DNA of 64,000 nucleotides from Termitomyces sp. T153 (Eukaryota; Basidiomycota; Agaricomycetes; Agaricales; Lyophyllaceae). The stretch is from the NCBI GenBank assembly GCA_018296165.2, contig JACKQL020000071.1, positions 62,001-126,000 of the forward strand, read 5' to 3'. Position numbers and translations under genes: made by a program. The notes beneath the pieces were generated by a model. That model was not told where the DNA came from. It ran no database searches and saw only the letters and a list, made by a program, of their open reading frames with translations. Shown here piece by piece: positions 1 through 11,312 of this stretch (position 1 is its first letter; the number at the start of each line of letters is the position of its first letter).

Positions 1-554
1 ACCGTATTTAACAATTGACAGCCAAACCAAAAAGATACATCTTGGCCTCTAAAATTTGTTAATTTTGTTTGCAAAATCGTGGAGTTAGCAACGGATAATC
101 TATCAGCTCGATCGACCAGAAGCGACGAACGTTCACATTCGGTAACTTTTGATACCGACGAGCCAAGGTGTATATCAAGATCAAGTGAATATATGTTCCA
201 TGGATTGTGCAATGATACATGAGGCCTGGGCCTGAGGAATCAATTAGTCGGCCAACTGTCAACCCGCGACCGCCGATGAGAGCTCATCATAAATTCATAA
301 TAAGATGAGCTTGATGGTTGCGCGCGTCCAGGAAAAGGAGTGCGTAGTTCGATGCGTGTAATTGTACCTAGTAGTGTTCTTCCAAGAAGCGAAGCCTCTA
401 TGATCGACTTCATGAGCTCTTGGAAACTCTCGAGGACAAGAAGCCCTCAGGTACTGTGAAAGACGTGACTCGTAACATAGTTGTGACATCGTCCTCAGAA
501 CCTCACAGTAACCTCGACCGAGCTTTACCTCCTCCTAAGGCGATTTTTCTGTGG
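1..554. other. Sequence upstream of the LYR gene
   Basis: No convincing gene is visible. Open frames are short and without recognisable motifs. The last 100 bases should hold the promoter and leader of the LYR-motif gene that starts at 555. Confidence 0.4.
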
Positions 555-1085
555 ATGGCGTCTATTCCAACACGGCTCCGTGCACTGGCTTTATACAAGG
601 AGCTGCACAGACTGGGACGAGACTATCCTGATCCTTCGTGTGTTATCATGACCTTGTGCTCACACGATCACCAAATTCCGTGACTAATCCTGACTAGATA
701 CGACTTTCATGGAAGAATACGAAGGCTTTACGAAAGTGAGAGGTTTATATCGCCAATACTCTGCACAACGAATACAAATGTACATGGTCGTGGAGAATAG
801 AACATAGAAATTTGACGGACCCAGAGGAAATAGAGAAGGCCTTACGTCTTGCCGATTACATAAAGAAAGGTGAGTGAACCTATGCATTGAGGTCTAACGC
901 CACTGATAGGTACTGTTGTATAACGTATCATAGAAACCCTTGCGCTTTATTCCCTACGAAAATATCGTCATCTCAAGAGGATGTATCCGGAAACTCCTTC
1001 ACCTCAACTTGATGCTAACACCACCCCACAAGTCACAGAAGCTACCGAAGCATCGTTTCTCAGATCAAGTCCGACATCAAGTTGA
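555..1085 (+). CDS. LYRM5: LYR-motif (complex 1 LYR) protein, LYRM5/ETFRF1-like
   Basis: Spliced model: exons 555-637, 698-742, 808-869 and 934-1085, all GT..AG, giving 113 residues in frame. LYR proteins are small mitochondrial-matrix three-helix proteins that bind acyl-ACP and act as assembly or regulatory factors; the LYRM5 branch regulates electron-transfer flavoprotein. The motif is visible near residues 13-15 as LYK in ALALYKELHRLGRDYPDP, followed by the branch-typical NLTDPEEIEKAL and a basic KYRHLKRMYPETP near the C-terminus. The start is the first ATG before the LYR helix and leaves a short basic N-terminus. The C-terminal 25 residues are low-complexity and probably disordered. Exon 2 is only 45 bases. 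Family call is firm; the ETF-specific role is inferred from resemblance. Confidence 0.85.
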
Positions 1086-2160
1086 TGAAATGAACTGAAA
1101 CAGGGCCAGCGTGAGCTTTCCAATTCATTTGCGAACTTCCTTAAAATTGCAAGCATAGAAACGAATTACTCCATTTGATGCCACATCTTTGAGCGCATCA
1201 CATTGTTACTCTAAATTTGATAGAAGTTCTTCCATTTCGTGCATGACCATGTAATTGTAGTCGTATTTGTAGATTGTACCACTTGCAATATGCTACCTGA
1301 GCAGATCGATTTTAGCTGAGTGGGAATCAGCGGTGTCATCGGATAACATCAAGGAGGCACCACCGTATCACAAGTACATTGGTGCAGCCACCGATTAATA
1401 TCGATGAAGCCCTACACGACATGAAACTCCCGCAAGCATGGGAAGATCTAAACATCCTAGTCCCGTTCTCGATGGATGTCGAACCATTCATGCCCGTTGA
1501 CAATAAGTATCCCAGACTGTCCATCTAGGCCGGGCTGACGTTCGGTGGTGCACAAGTTTTTTTATTCAGGTAGAATGGAGAATATTCGGAGTAGATGTAG
1601 CCGAGGGTGAATTGAAAGAAGTGCCCATTCCGACCTCGAATGGGCTAAGTGGAATGCAATCTGGCATTTGTGGAGACAGAGGGGTCAGAACAACTTACGG
1701 GATCGAGATGACATTGATGGATTGGAACAGAGGACCTCATCACATGCAGGTACAACACTACAGCCTCGGCGAAGTCCCGTCACATGCAAGTTACAGCAGT
1801 CTGAGAGAAGTCGTTATCGCCGGCGGTTCACAAGCTTTCCGTCGCCCGTTTGAATTTGATCGCTACGTGCAAACGGAAGACCACGAAAGAAATGCAATTC
1901 AAACTAAATAAAAAGTTCCCAGAAGTTGAAATGTAAGCAAGGACGATCCCGCGGCACTAGATTCGAGCTGGGCAGTCAACGGGCGGATCTTGTAAGAATG
2001 TTGGACATGTCAGAATGATATCAAAGTTTAGAAGAAATGGCTGAGATGGTATCGGCCATGAATAATTTTGTGTAATCTGCCCTATCACATCGCGTTTCGT
2101 TCACTTTACCGTCTGTGTATCTTCGCCAGTACTGCCATGACATAGGCGTAAGCGCAACAG
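1086..2160 (+). other. Unassigned stretch with coding-like fragments
   Basis: Broken open frames with plausible protein composition occur here, for example one around 1385-1527 ending VDNKYPRLSI, and frames across 1612-1911 containing EWAKWNAIWHLWRQRG. No family was recognised and I found no splice model joining them. They may be remnants of a gene or of a mobile element. Confidence 0.25.
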
Positions 2161-2400
2161 GCCAATGCTTCGACGTTCAGCGGACAATCTCCTTGGAACT
2201 TCAATACAAATGATGCCCGGGCATCCACTGAGTGCTCAACAGGTTGGCCATTCCAGCTTCCTCAGGGCCATTCCAGAAAATCAATCGCCCATCAGGTCTG
2301 ACAGGCGCTGTTCACTAGCCGTCCTCTGTGCAGCGATCTCATCCATCCAACCTGGCTAGGCCGGGACCGTCTTTAGCTAAACAATTGTCGCCTCACATGA

Positions 2401-2952
2401 AACCCCCTGTTACCCTTTCCTATGAATAGTGTCAACGATCCGGCGTCATCACTCTTGGCTGGCCTCACCGTCACTAACAGGAACAATGCAGCTTCCACCC
2501 ACGTTGTAAAAAAGCCGTTTTGACAATGCATATAAGAATTTATGTGCGAACAAAGGGGTGAAGCACGATCCTCGTATGATTAATTACGAAAGCCGCGACA
2601 TCGACCTCTTCATATTGCACACCCATGTCATGCAAGAGGGAGGGTTTGCGAAGGCAAATCTCTATCCTGAATCAAACAACGAGTTGTTTATAGTTATAGA
2701 TCATCATCACAGGTTGCTTCGCAGGATCTATGAGGCGTAATTAGAGGTAGGATGGGCTTTGTTCACTTCCCTGCCAGCGAAACAGAGCCAGCGAAGGCGG
2801 GGCTTGGTTTTGTCCAGCGCCTTGCACAAGTATATCGAGAGTATCTTGCACATTTTGATCGAGTCTACATCAGTTCTATAATGAATTCCAAGTGGAAGAG
2901 ACAAGCGCTTCATCAGGCTCAGATAGCTCAAACACAAACAGCAGGAGGATAA
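2401..2952 (+). pseudogene. ARID/BRIGHT DNA-binding domain gene, decayed
   Basis: An ARID domain of the fungal Swi1-like type (SWI/SNF remodeller subunit, AT-rich DNA binding) can be read in pieces. A lead-in containing SSLLAGLTVTN is at about 2430-2500. FDNAYKNLCANKG, KHDPRM, DIDLFILHTHVMQEGG follow at about 2519-2650. After an apparent intron come GFVHFPASETEPAKAG and VYREYLAHFDRVYISSIM up to about 2885. Three lesions are visible: a reading-frame change at the A-run near 2509-2514, loss of the expected GT donor near 2656 (the exon runs into GC), and TGA where the family has a Trp after the residues ASQDL (about 2730). The upstream Q/S-rich part may reach back to about 2165. Only the domain is recognisable; the full protein would be much longer. 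Confidence 0.6.
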
Positions 2953-3306
2953 CGCCCTCGCTTCGAATCAAATTAGTGCAGAGCGTGAAGCGACAACCAG
3001 ATGCAGATAGAAAGCGTGCATAAAAACTAGCATAGATGCGCTGTGAATATATGTCGCATTAACCAGAGCTCCTGGAGATAACGCAGACTAATAAGTACGG
3101 ACTCGATTATAGAAGCGCCCAGGTGATCGTGACCAACAACACCAAATAGAGGGGTTTGTAACGGGCATCGGCATTGACGACTAATAACTCAGCACAGCTA
3201 GGTAACGAGACACTTTTCACGCCGCCTAACGTCAAGTAGTTTCTGCAGTCGTATACAGGAGTCTGAAAGACGACTGTAGCAGAAGCACACACACAAATCG
3301 CCCAGT
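2953..3306. other. Intergenic, eIF1A upstream region
   Basis: No gene seen. The 3' part should contain the promoter and 5' UTR of the eIF1A gene starting at 3307. Confidence 0.4.
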
Positions 3307-3981
3307 ATGCCGAAGGTATGATCACAAAGATCTTACAATTTTCATTGTACTGACTGAAAATCACAGAACAAGGGAAAGGTATGCGATCTGACTGAAATCA
3401 ACGGAAGAACACTCATCTATCGTTATTTCGCAAACAGGGAGGTAAAAACAGGAGAAGAGGAAAGAATGAGAACGACGATGATAAGCGTGAGCTGGTGTTC
3501 AAGGAAGACGGACAAGAATATGCACAAGTAACTAAAATGCTTGGAAATGGACGCCTGGAGGCTATGTGTTTTGACGGAGAGAAGCGATTAGCGCACATTC
3601 GGGGCAAAATGCGCAAAAAGGTGAGTGGCATACCAGTTTCTACCATTTGGCCTGGGCGTTTATTCCGATTACTACAAAACAGGTCTGGATTAACCAAGGC
3701 GATATCATCCTTCTGTCCTTGCGTGATTTCCAAGACGATAAGGCTGATGTCATCGTCAAATACACGGCGGATGAAGCGCGCAATCGTACGTCCTCGCTTT
3801 TTCTCCCTGACACAATCACTTGATCACTCAACTGAACATATTTCTCCGTTTCCAAGTGAAAGCATATGGAGAGCTGCCAGAGAATGCCAAAATCAACGAA
3901 ACCGATACCTTCGGTGAAGAAGATGGAGAATGCACGTTCGAGTTCGGTGATGAAGGGGAAGTTGACATCGACGACATTTGA
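3307..3981 (+). CDS. TIF11: Translation initiation factor eIF1A
   Basis: Five exons (3307-3315, 3367-3378, 3438-3620, 3683-3785, 3857-3981) sum to 432 bases and give a 143-residue protein, the usual eIF1A length. eIF1A binds the 40S A site and, with eIF1, governs scanning and start-codon choice in the cytoplasm. The basic N-terminal tail starts [15 protein letters not shown]. The S1-like OB fold runs roughly residues 25-95 and includes [54 protein letters not shown] and KADVIVKY. The acidic C-terminal tail ends VDIDDI, the typical eIF1A terminus. The start is forced by two micro-exons: 9 coding bases in the first exon and a 12-base second exon encoding NKGK. An annotator that starts at a later ATG would lose the functional basic tail. 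Confidence 0.95.
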
Positions 3982-4980
3982 TGGTATGCTCAACCCATGT
4001 AGCCCTCTATCCATGTACTACATCTACAGGTCCTTTTATCATATCACTTACCCATAGCTACTCCCAATCTCGCTGTAGATCCCCAATTTCGGACTGAAGA
4101 GCATCTAGTTATGTCATAGGCATCCGAATTATAGTTTCAAGTTTCAAGGCCTAACAACACAGTGCATCTACATAACTGAAATTTTGACTTATCGATTGGT
4201 AGTAAATTAAGTTCTCCTCACATTGTCTCATAAAGAATTAACCATATAACTTCGTGTCATACATTCAAGGTCTTGCCACAATTGGACAACACCGTATGAA
4301 ATAAGTAATGTGAAGACGTCAAGTATCAAATCTGTCTCTTTTCCCTGTCGTACCAGCATACTAGCACATACTATCACGCTCCCGAGCATCAAATTTTGAA
4401 CTCATGAGACGGATGGATGTGCCATATATACAATCGAAGCAAAGTCGCCGGAAAAGACGAGCTCCCAGCTGTGCTGTTCAGAGGATCGTAGGTACAGTAG
4501 AGTGCAGGCCAGTTCAGTGAAGTTGGTCGAGGCTGAACATGTATTGTTGTCTGAGCTTAAGAAGAAAGATAATTGACGCATAGTATTTTCCAAACAATGC
4601 TCCGGCGTACTAACGTTCATATTTCTCTCTGCTCTTTGGTGATAACCGACTTTGCGTATGAGCGTTTTACCGTGATTTTTTCCTACTATCCTCAAGTGTT
4701 GGGTTTCTTTGCCGGGATTACATCCTCGCACAAACAGGTACTACTAAGACTACTTCCGCACTGACGATCGTATGTTTCTGAAAGTACTAGTTGTCACCGT
4801 CCTCTGAGTTCTTGATTCATACATAACCACTTCGAGCTCGCTGCAGTGCTTTCGTGCGTTCTATTAGTGATGGGCGGGCCCACCTGGGGTTGTCAAAGTC
4901 ATGATGCCTTCTTGACTCTAATCACAGTACAATGATAATGCAAGATTTTCTATAATTTATAAGGTGGCGCACATTCCGAG
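3982..4980. other. Intergenic, no gene recognised
   Basis: Contains the 3' UTR of eIF1A. Open frames are short (63-109 codons) and show no family signature. I see nothing else that can be supported. Confidence 0.4.
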
Positions 4981-5007
4981 GCTTTTATGCTGTACTGTGC
5001 CTACATT

Positions 5008-5510
5008 ATGAGCAAGATACCTGAGAAGACATTAGCAGCCCTCGACAATCCTTTTTCTGGTGTATGGATCATCCCCGACAATGTCATTGACGCTTTACTT
5101 CTAGGGGGAATTGAAGCGTGGCGATTTCATTCGAGTGTTCGAGGCGAACGAGGGTGCTAGTGGCAAGTTTCCGTAAACATTCTCATTTGAATCATTGTTC
5201 GAGTTCACAGTCCCATCAATGGTTTCGAGGGCGCAGTTTTCAGTGGTAACAATCAGCTTTTCCCTTGTTCAGTGGAAGATGTCTGCGTGTGAGCATTGGT
5301 TTCTTCCTCCCGCTCATTGTATATTGATTTCAGTTCATGCCAATTCGATGTAAGGATAGCCGGTTTTGTAATTTTTTACCACATCTCGGCTGATTCACTG
5401 CAGGTCACGTCAAGTCAATTCGTGTCTGTGGCCTCGTTCCCAATTACCGCGTATGTACATAGGCTTAACTCTCGCGTAAAAGTTCGAGAAATAGAGACTC
5501 GAAAAAAATA
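5008..5510 (+). CDS. Possible small intron-containing gene, unrecognised
   Basis: A chain of coding-like segments starts at ATG 5008 (MSKIPEKTLAALDNPFSG). It continues after a possible short intron with ELKRGDFIRVFEANEGASG, then INGFEGAVFSGNNQLFPC and a frame ending near 5510. Candidate GT..AG junctions exist, but I could not build a fully convincing model. No family was recognised. It could equally be a decayed gene. Confidence 0.25.
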
Positions 5511-6109
5511 GTGATCCCGATAGCCAAGCCATTCATGAATCACGCTGTTTCCACTGATCGTCCGTCACCTGTAGTATATAAAGATCCAGTGACAAGAGAG
5601 GAGTAGACCTCTACATAGGAAGTGTATATAGAAATCATTATTGCGAAGCTTTTATCTGCCAGTTTACTAGCTTCCAACATGTTTGATGCGTCAGTATTTA
5701 GATTAGACACAAACAAATTTGATGCCGCCGGCGGGACACGTAAACTCTTATTCTGACGTCTGTCGTAATGTTTCCTGCTTGTGGAAGAAGCCAGAGAAGC
5801 AAGTCATCCCATCCACTACACTTGATGGATATGAAATTCAAATATTCAATCAAGGGGGAAGTCACGCGGTCAATTTGTCATATAAGGGATGGTTAGTTGA
5901 AGAAGTGGTTAGTTAGGTCTGAGGGTTTCATTAAATATTTTTGGAAGGTGATGATAACTTCTATTTCTGGTATATTTGGATACAGCCTTCGAGCCAAATA
6001 GACCCTTTTTCCAGGGGTTGAGATTTGCTTGGAGTTTTTCTGCCCTGAGAACCAGAAAGCTTAACTCGATATGGCTGTAAGGAATTTTCCATGATTAACT
6101 CTTATTGAT
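5511..6109. other. Intergenic, no gene recognised
   Basis: Only a 65-codon frame at 5719-5916 stands out and it has no recognisable motif. A TATA-like TATATAAAG lies near 5576-5584, but no gene clearly follows it. Confidence 0.3.
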
Positions 6110-6517
6110 TTGCTAATATCATGTTGGTCTGAGGTTAATGAGTCCAATATTGTTGACAATGCAGATTATCGTGTTCTATGCCCATATTGTCATACCTGTA
6201 TTGATGTCGGAAAAGTTGGACTACCTAACTGGGCAAAAAAAACACAAAACAAAAAATGCAGTGAGAGTCTCAAGAAATGGAGAGAGGCCAAGGTTATCCA
6301 AAAGACTCAGTCCAGAGCTGCAAGTTTCTTTACACCAAAAGTCCCTCACCTTCCACCAACCGTATCCACGCTCAACCTATTCATTCAAGCTCTAAATCTC
6401 AATCGACCATGCCCTGAAGGCGTACAACTTCTGTACACATTTGAAGAGTCCGTGACTCTACTTCCGAATGATCCGATATCCATATTTGGTGATATTAGTC
6501 ATCAGTCCGTTAGTTAG
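6110..6517 (+). CDS. Repeat-associated zinc-binding-type ORF, partial
   Basis: A continuous 135-codon frame carries CPYCHTCIDVGK, then PNWAKK and KKCSESLKKW. This spacing of Cys with downstream Trp/Cys resembles an atypical zinc-binding segment. It is followed by a Pro/Ser-rich linker, FFTPKVPHLPPTVS. From memory, similar N-terminal segments occur in multi-copy basidiomycete proteins of unknown function that sit near mobile elements. The frame ends soon after the linker, so this is probably a truncated copy. Function is unknown. Confidence 0.35.
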   Translation: MLISCWSEVNESNIVDNADYRVLCPYCHTCIDVGKVGLPNWAKKTQNKKCSESLKKWREAKVIQKTQSRAASFFTPKVPHLPPTVSTLNLFIQALNLNRPCPEGVQLLYTFEESVTLLPNDPISIFGDISHQSVS

Positions 6518-7510
6518 TCCAACGCACCGGCCGTAAAAAAAATTCGACCCCAAATGTCGTATTTTATTTTTGACTCCTCCTTCTATCTGATCACAGAACC
6601 TAGCACGTCACGACGGAAATACAAAAAGCATCCAAGGTCGAGAGAGCGAAGTTCCAAAACCATGATTTTAATTATCGGAATTACAGGCACTGCATTGCAT
6701 GTAATTTAAGCAAGGAAAGTTACTGACCCAGAGCTTGGCAAATCGCCTGGACCGTCTATTTCAAATAGTTCAACGAGAGATGCCAACAAATCTTAGAATT
6801 CTATGAATCTTCGGCCTAAAAAAGGACGTTTTTGCTTCGCAAACGAGCGCCACAGCCAGATATCTTTTTTGAAGAATGGTACATATTTGAGGATGTTCCT
6901 TCTTTTCGATGTCAGTAGAAGAATCGAATCGTGACCTATGAGAAATCTAACTTGTATCAAATGCTGTAATCTGGATTCGACAGAACGATCGTAGGCAATC
7001 CAATCGGCCGAGATCACGATTGTGCGTGCGGAAGCTTAGCATATCTGACTGTGCACTCATCAAGTTGGATATTCCGTTACTTAATGTTCTTCGTAAACTT
7101 GCATTTTGTACAAACATGAAAATAATGATCGGTAATTTTGCCTCCGTGCCTTTGAAATCTGGATTTCTTGGTTCCGCGAGCTTCCACAAGGGGTTCCAGA
7201 CGTATTCCCGTGCAACTCGGTTCAACTTGAACATCGCGGAGTGTGATTATGTGAACATGTACAATTGGGGATAAACTCGAGGAATTACAGCCGGGAGCTC
7301 ACAACTTTGGATCCTCATGGAAATTACCATTACCTATAAGATACAGGTGATTTAACAAAGATGTAGTTGCCTTGAACTTGATCATTAAGTACATTTGGTG
7401 AGAATCACGACGTGGAAGATTAGGGGGGTGTACCTCCACTGTCGCCGACTTTATTCCGAGATCCTACTTATAGAAACTATAGCAATACTATAATATATTC
7501 ACTCTTTTAT
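6518..7510. other. Intergenic, no gene recognised
   Basis: Overlapping short frames on both strands (for example 6947-7234 minus, 7020-7274 plus) show no conserved motif, and I treat them as chance frames. Confidence 0.35.
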
Positions 7511-8416
7511 TTGCCCCACATGAAGATCGCAGTCACTGGATGCAATGGGCGCATTGGAATACGCATAGTTGAGCTCGCCTTGCAGCGAGGTCAGTTGTCA
7601 TTGGAATTGATTGCGGCCCGCGACAAGTGGACGCTTCAAATAACCGAACCTTTATCCGGGCTGACCTTAGAGACTATGAGGAAACTAAGACGGTGCTTGC
7701 GGGGGCCCGGATCCAGGCAATCACGCAGTGAACACACACAACAGGTATGGGAGTATCTTATGTGGCGTCGCGATCGTTAAGAATCACTTCGTCGTCCGTT
7801 CAGCAATGTGGTCATGGAACCTTCTTCGACCATGTGCAGAGGTAGGTTTCACCAGTATTTTTGGGTCGACGATAATCGATCTCTGCATCTTCAAATATTT
7901 CCCGATAGACAAGGAGCATCCTTTGAACCTCGACGAAACTACGGACATTCTAGATAGTGAATTTCTCATGAATTTCGTAGATATATGCTGGTCTGATGTG
8001 AACACCACAGGATCGCAGAACTCCAGGCTGCGTCAATTGTGCGGCGTTATCCATCGATGCGTGTCGCCAGCATACGGCTGCATTGATCCATACCTCATCG
8101 CGATCTGGCTGACTGTGTGAAGATCCTGCACGACGATCCAACGATTTTTGGGGCTACGTTCGAGAAGATTCTGGTGCCGATGCATTCTTGTTTGGCTGTA
8201 GCGGAAGAAACTTGCAAATGGTCAGGACATGAAGCATTCTCGATTGCTGCTCCAACTGTCGCGTCAAACCTGGACAACAAGACTCTGAGGAAACGATTCT
8301 TTCCCAATATTCCCGTTCAAGAGGGTAAGACTCTCGATGGTACATCTGGACTTTTCGACCGTAGGAAGCCAGAACGGCTGTCGGGTTGGGTGCATAAGGA
8401 TGATCTCCTGTTGTAG
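7511..8416 (+). pseudogene. NAD(P)-dependent epimerase/dehydratase (extended SDR), decayed
   Basis: Family features are clear but lie in several frames. The N-terminal Rossmann strand MKIAVTGCNGRIGIRIVELA carries a degenerate TGxxGxxG nucleotide loop. A shifted frame gives VIGIDCGPRQVD and FIRADLRDYEET, another GNHAVNTHN, and another WNLLRPCAEVGFTSI and FPIDKEHPLNLDE. These are followed by AELQAASIVRRYPSMRVAS and the C-terminal GHEAFSIAAPTVASN, LRKRFFP and SGWVHKDDLL. Lesions include a shift after the first strand, loss of bases in the VVMSWN segment, TGA in place of Trp after ASIRLH (about 8086-8088), and a shift near 8200 between DAFL and AVAEE. The SDR active-site YxxxK region is not intact. 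It was most likely a sugar or steroid-type SDR that is no longer functional. Confidence 0.75.
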
Positions 8417-8510
8417 TACGAAACATGAATCGTTGATGTTTATAGCATTTAGTGGGCTGGCATTCAAATGACCGTACACAATAGAGAGTTGACTTGGACT
8501 CCAACTATCT

Positions 8511-11021
8511 TCATGGGTGTAAAAAGGTTTGAAGCTGGCGAAAGTCAGCAATATCATGTGGAAAAGACTCGATGCAACTCACGTATTCCTCGTAATGATG
8601 AAGCACTTCCCGTAGTTGTTTTCTTGTAATCTCCGCCCGATAGAGAATCTCGTCGTCACATCTCTTTCCATCGAAGTATTGACTGATCCTAACACAATGC
8701 TCAAGCAATCTGTGAAGCAGTGAGCGATCAAATAACTTACAACTGAAACCTCTTGACGATCGATGGGTCTTTCCCTTCGGACATGGCTGCCAGCCAACGT
8801 CGTTGCAGCAACGTAGCCCTTCCAGGATCACTGATCATCGAGGGTCGAAGATGGTCTTCGGCGGTGTCCCAACCCGAGTCAGGACCGTCAAGCTCGTCCG
8901 ACGCGTCCTCATCCGTACCTCTTCTTTCTCGATCACTAGTTCCGTAATCGTCTGCTTCATGAGAAGCCGTCTTTTCTTGTCGTCCGGACTCATCAGACTG
9001 GTGTCTCGAATGTCTATGAGCGGTCCTAGGCGAAAGTGGCAGCCATGGTGTAGTTGAAGGGGGGGATAAATTGAGTTCGTCATCGTCATCAGCGCTTTCT
9101 AACTCGTGTAAGAGCCCTCTACGATGGTAATGCTGTGTTCCGGCTTTCCTAGCAAGAGTCTTTTCCCTGGCAAGTCTGACCTTCAATTTTACCTTTTGTG
9201 TCGCCACCACTCGGATGCGTAGATGAAGAGTAATGAGCATGTCGCGTTTAAGCATCCATAGGACAATATCGTGATACATCGGTATGAGATCCTTGTTTTG
9301 AACCACGGATGCGAAAAAATGGTTATCGGTTTGCTTCGAGACGGAGGACGAGATTTTGGCAAGGATCGCAGATAGGGTAGGTACGGATGGGTGATCGAAC
9401 TGGTCGTCGAACTCAGCGCTCAATTCCGTGAGTCTAATGACAATGATCAACTCAGGTTGGCCACCTAAGAAACAGTGACTGACGAGCGATCGAACTTGCT
9501 CGGAAGAGTAAAGACTGTCTTCAAACCAAAATGTATAGTGTCGACAACCTTGGCTCTACGATGTTGAACTAACCATCGCACAGTGGGCATTACTTGAGAT
9601 TCTAGATCCCAATCCAGCAAGCTAGCCATATCTGCTAAACTACGCATGCTTTCATTAACTCGATAGGAGATAGAACATGCTGCTCACGATAATGTGACTG
9701 AGGCCGTTTCCAGAAAACGTATAAGGCCTTCAACAAGTGTTCTATCCTCCGGATTGACTTGGGAACCTCTCAGATTCATACTTGGATCGAGACCATTGTG
9801 TCCGTCCAAGAGCAATAAACTCTTCCAAGGTTTTAGCGATGATAGTCTCCAACCAAGCTTCATGTCCTGACCCCAAGTCTGCGCATCCTCGTCGTCCAGG
9901 GGACGAGCGAAATCGAGTTCGTTCTCTCCTTCGCTATGGAGGAAAGAATCCAGGTACGGCGGTAGTTGTACCTCGAGAGGTAGGTTGTGCAACGTGATGT
10001 AGGCCATCTCGGACGTTTTGATGGCTTCATAAAGAGCCTTCATTGCTAGCGCAATTGAAGAGACCTCAAGTGCTTGCAACGCATAATTCAAGAATGGCTC
10101 CCCTGGAGACGGAAGATGAGCTAAGCCGAACGCACAAAATCTAATCTACGAACCTTTTGAGATACACAAATCCTTCAAAGATCCAAGGGTTTCGCACTCA
10201 GTTTCGACAAAGTTTGAAACCACCTGCTCTTGAAAGAGGACTGCCGTGACAGTGAAGGCTACCTGCTCATATATGACATCGAAATATCTCGAAACATTGC
10301 CTGATGCAGAGGAGGATGGATCGGGAATATCGAGGACGATCACAAAATGAAACTTGTCTAACCAGGTACTGACGGGTGGCGTTTTCTCAGACGATGTTGG
10401 ACGAGTTTCTGGGCTTGCTGATGTTCTCACACCACTTGTCGATGTGCCCACTTTGGATTCTCTGCCACGAGGGCCAGATTTTGATTTCTCTGGTTTGAAC
10501 TTCCAAGTTCCGCTCTCGTCTGTGCATACAGGGTGACCAACGAACGCAAGATTGTCAACCAAAAGTTCAAATTTTTGATGGCACATGGAAGAGTGAGGGC
10601 AGAGCAGGTTGGCCAAAAATTCAGAGGAATAGCCGAAGAGGTGGTCGTATTCGTGAAGCACAGGAGCTTTACTGAGAAATCTGCCACCTTTAGGAGGTAA
10701 GTCTTCACCCGAGCTTGAGTGAGCAGTCGTGGGTGAGTAAGACCGAGATTCGTCCTGCGAGGTATGAGGTCGATCCCAAGCATCATCATTGTCAGTTTCC
10801 AACTCAGATCTCACAAAACGTGAAATAGCTTCAGCGGTGGCATCGGAAAAGTGTGAAGCTCTCCATGGATTGTCCAGCTGAGAAGCACAAAACACTTCCT
10901 CTGATGGCCTAGCTCTGCTGAGCCTCGGAGCGGCCGAAGGTGAAGGAGGCCATCGGTAAACCAGATTGGAACCTGTTGCGGAAGTAGTGACGAGTAATAT
11001 CGCCAAAAGCGTTTCGGCCAT
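8511..11021 (-). CDS. NPR3: Nitrogen permease regulator 3 (Npr3), GATOR1/SEACIT subunit
   Basis: Npr3 with Npr2 and Iml1 forms the complex that inhibits TORC1 at the vacuole when amino acids are scarce. The N-terminus MAETLLAILLVTTSATGSNLVYRWPP begins a longin-type domain. A Ser-rich insert follows, then FELLVDNLAFVGHPV and FHFVIVLDIPD. The middle holds LADMASLLDWDLESQV, PTVRWLVQHRRAKVVDTIH and LKTVFTLPSKFD. The C-terminus has YFDGKRCDDEILYRAEI and LREVLHHYEEYLQTFLHP, a hallmark Npr3 ending made by splicing out a short intron. Exon 1 is 10154-11021 and exon 2 9688-10102; further introns lie near 9640-9687, about 8720 and about 8530-8580. The junction at 9440-9485 is unresolved: only a 29-33 base gap is available, so either a very short intron or an indel is present. 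A charged, disordered insert occupies about 8850-9100. Confidence 0.9.
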
Positions 11022-11312
11022 TGATCAATATGTGTAGAATAGACTCAACGCGCACGAAGGATCTTGCTCGTCATGGTACTTAATAAGTCACTAACTAGCT
11101 TTTGTTGGCAAACATATTGAAACAAACACAAAAGGGCGGCCTGGGCTTCCTGCTTGTCCCTCAGACCACACACATCATATGAACATGGATAAAATATTAA
11201 GAAGCGCTCGTCTTATAGATACGCTTTCTCCCAAAAAGATCGCAAAAACCAGTCGAGTGCTCATCGAAGAGTCACAGTTGTGACAATAACGTCACACCCC
11301 TCAACTTGACCC
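11022..11312. promoter_or_regulatory. Shared divergent promoter region NPR3/CWC2
   Basis: These 291 bases separate the start codons of two divergently transcribed genes and must carry both promoters. No specific element was identified. TGACAATAACGTCA-like sequence lies just upstream of CWC2, around 11279-11293, but its function is unknown. Confidence 0.5.

Noticed and set aside
2401..8416. Reassignment of TGA to Trp
   Set aside because: TGA stands at Trp positions in three decayed genes, but clearly functional genes (LYR protein, eIF1A, SDE2) use TGA as their stop, so the standard code applies.
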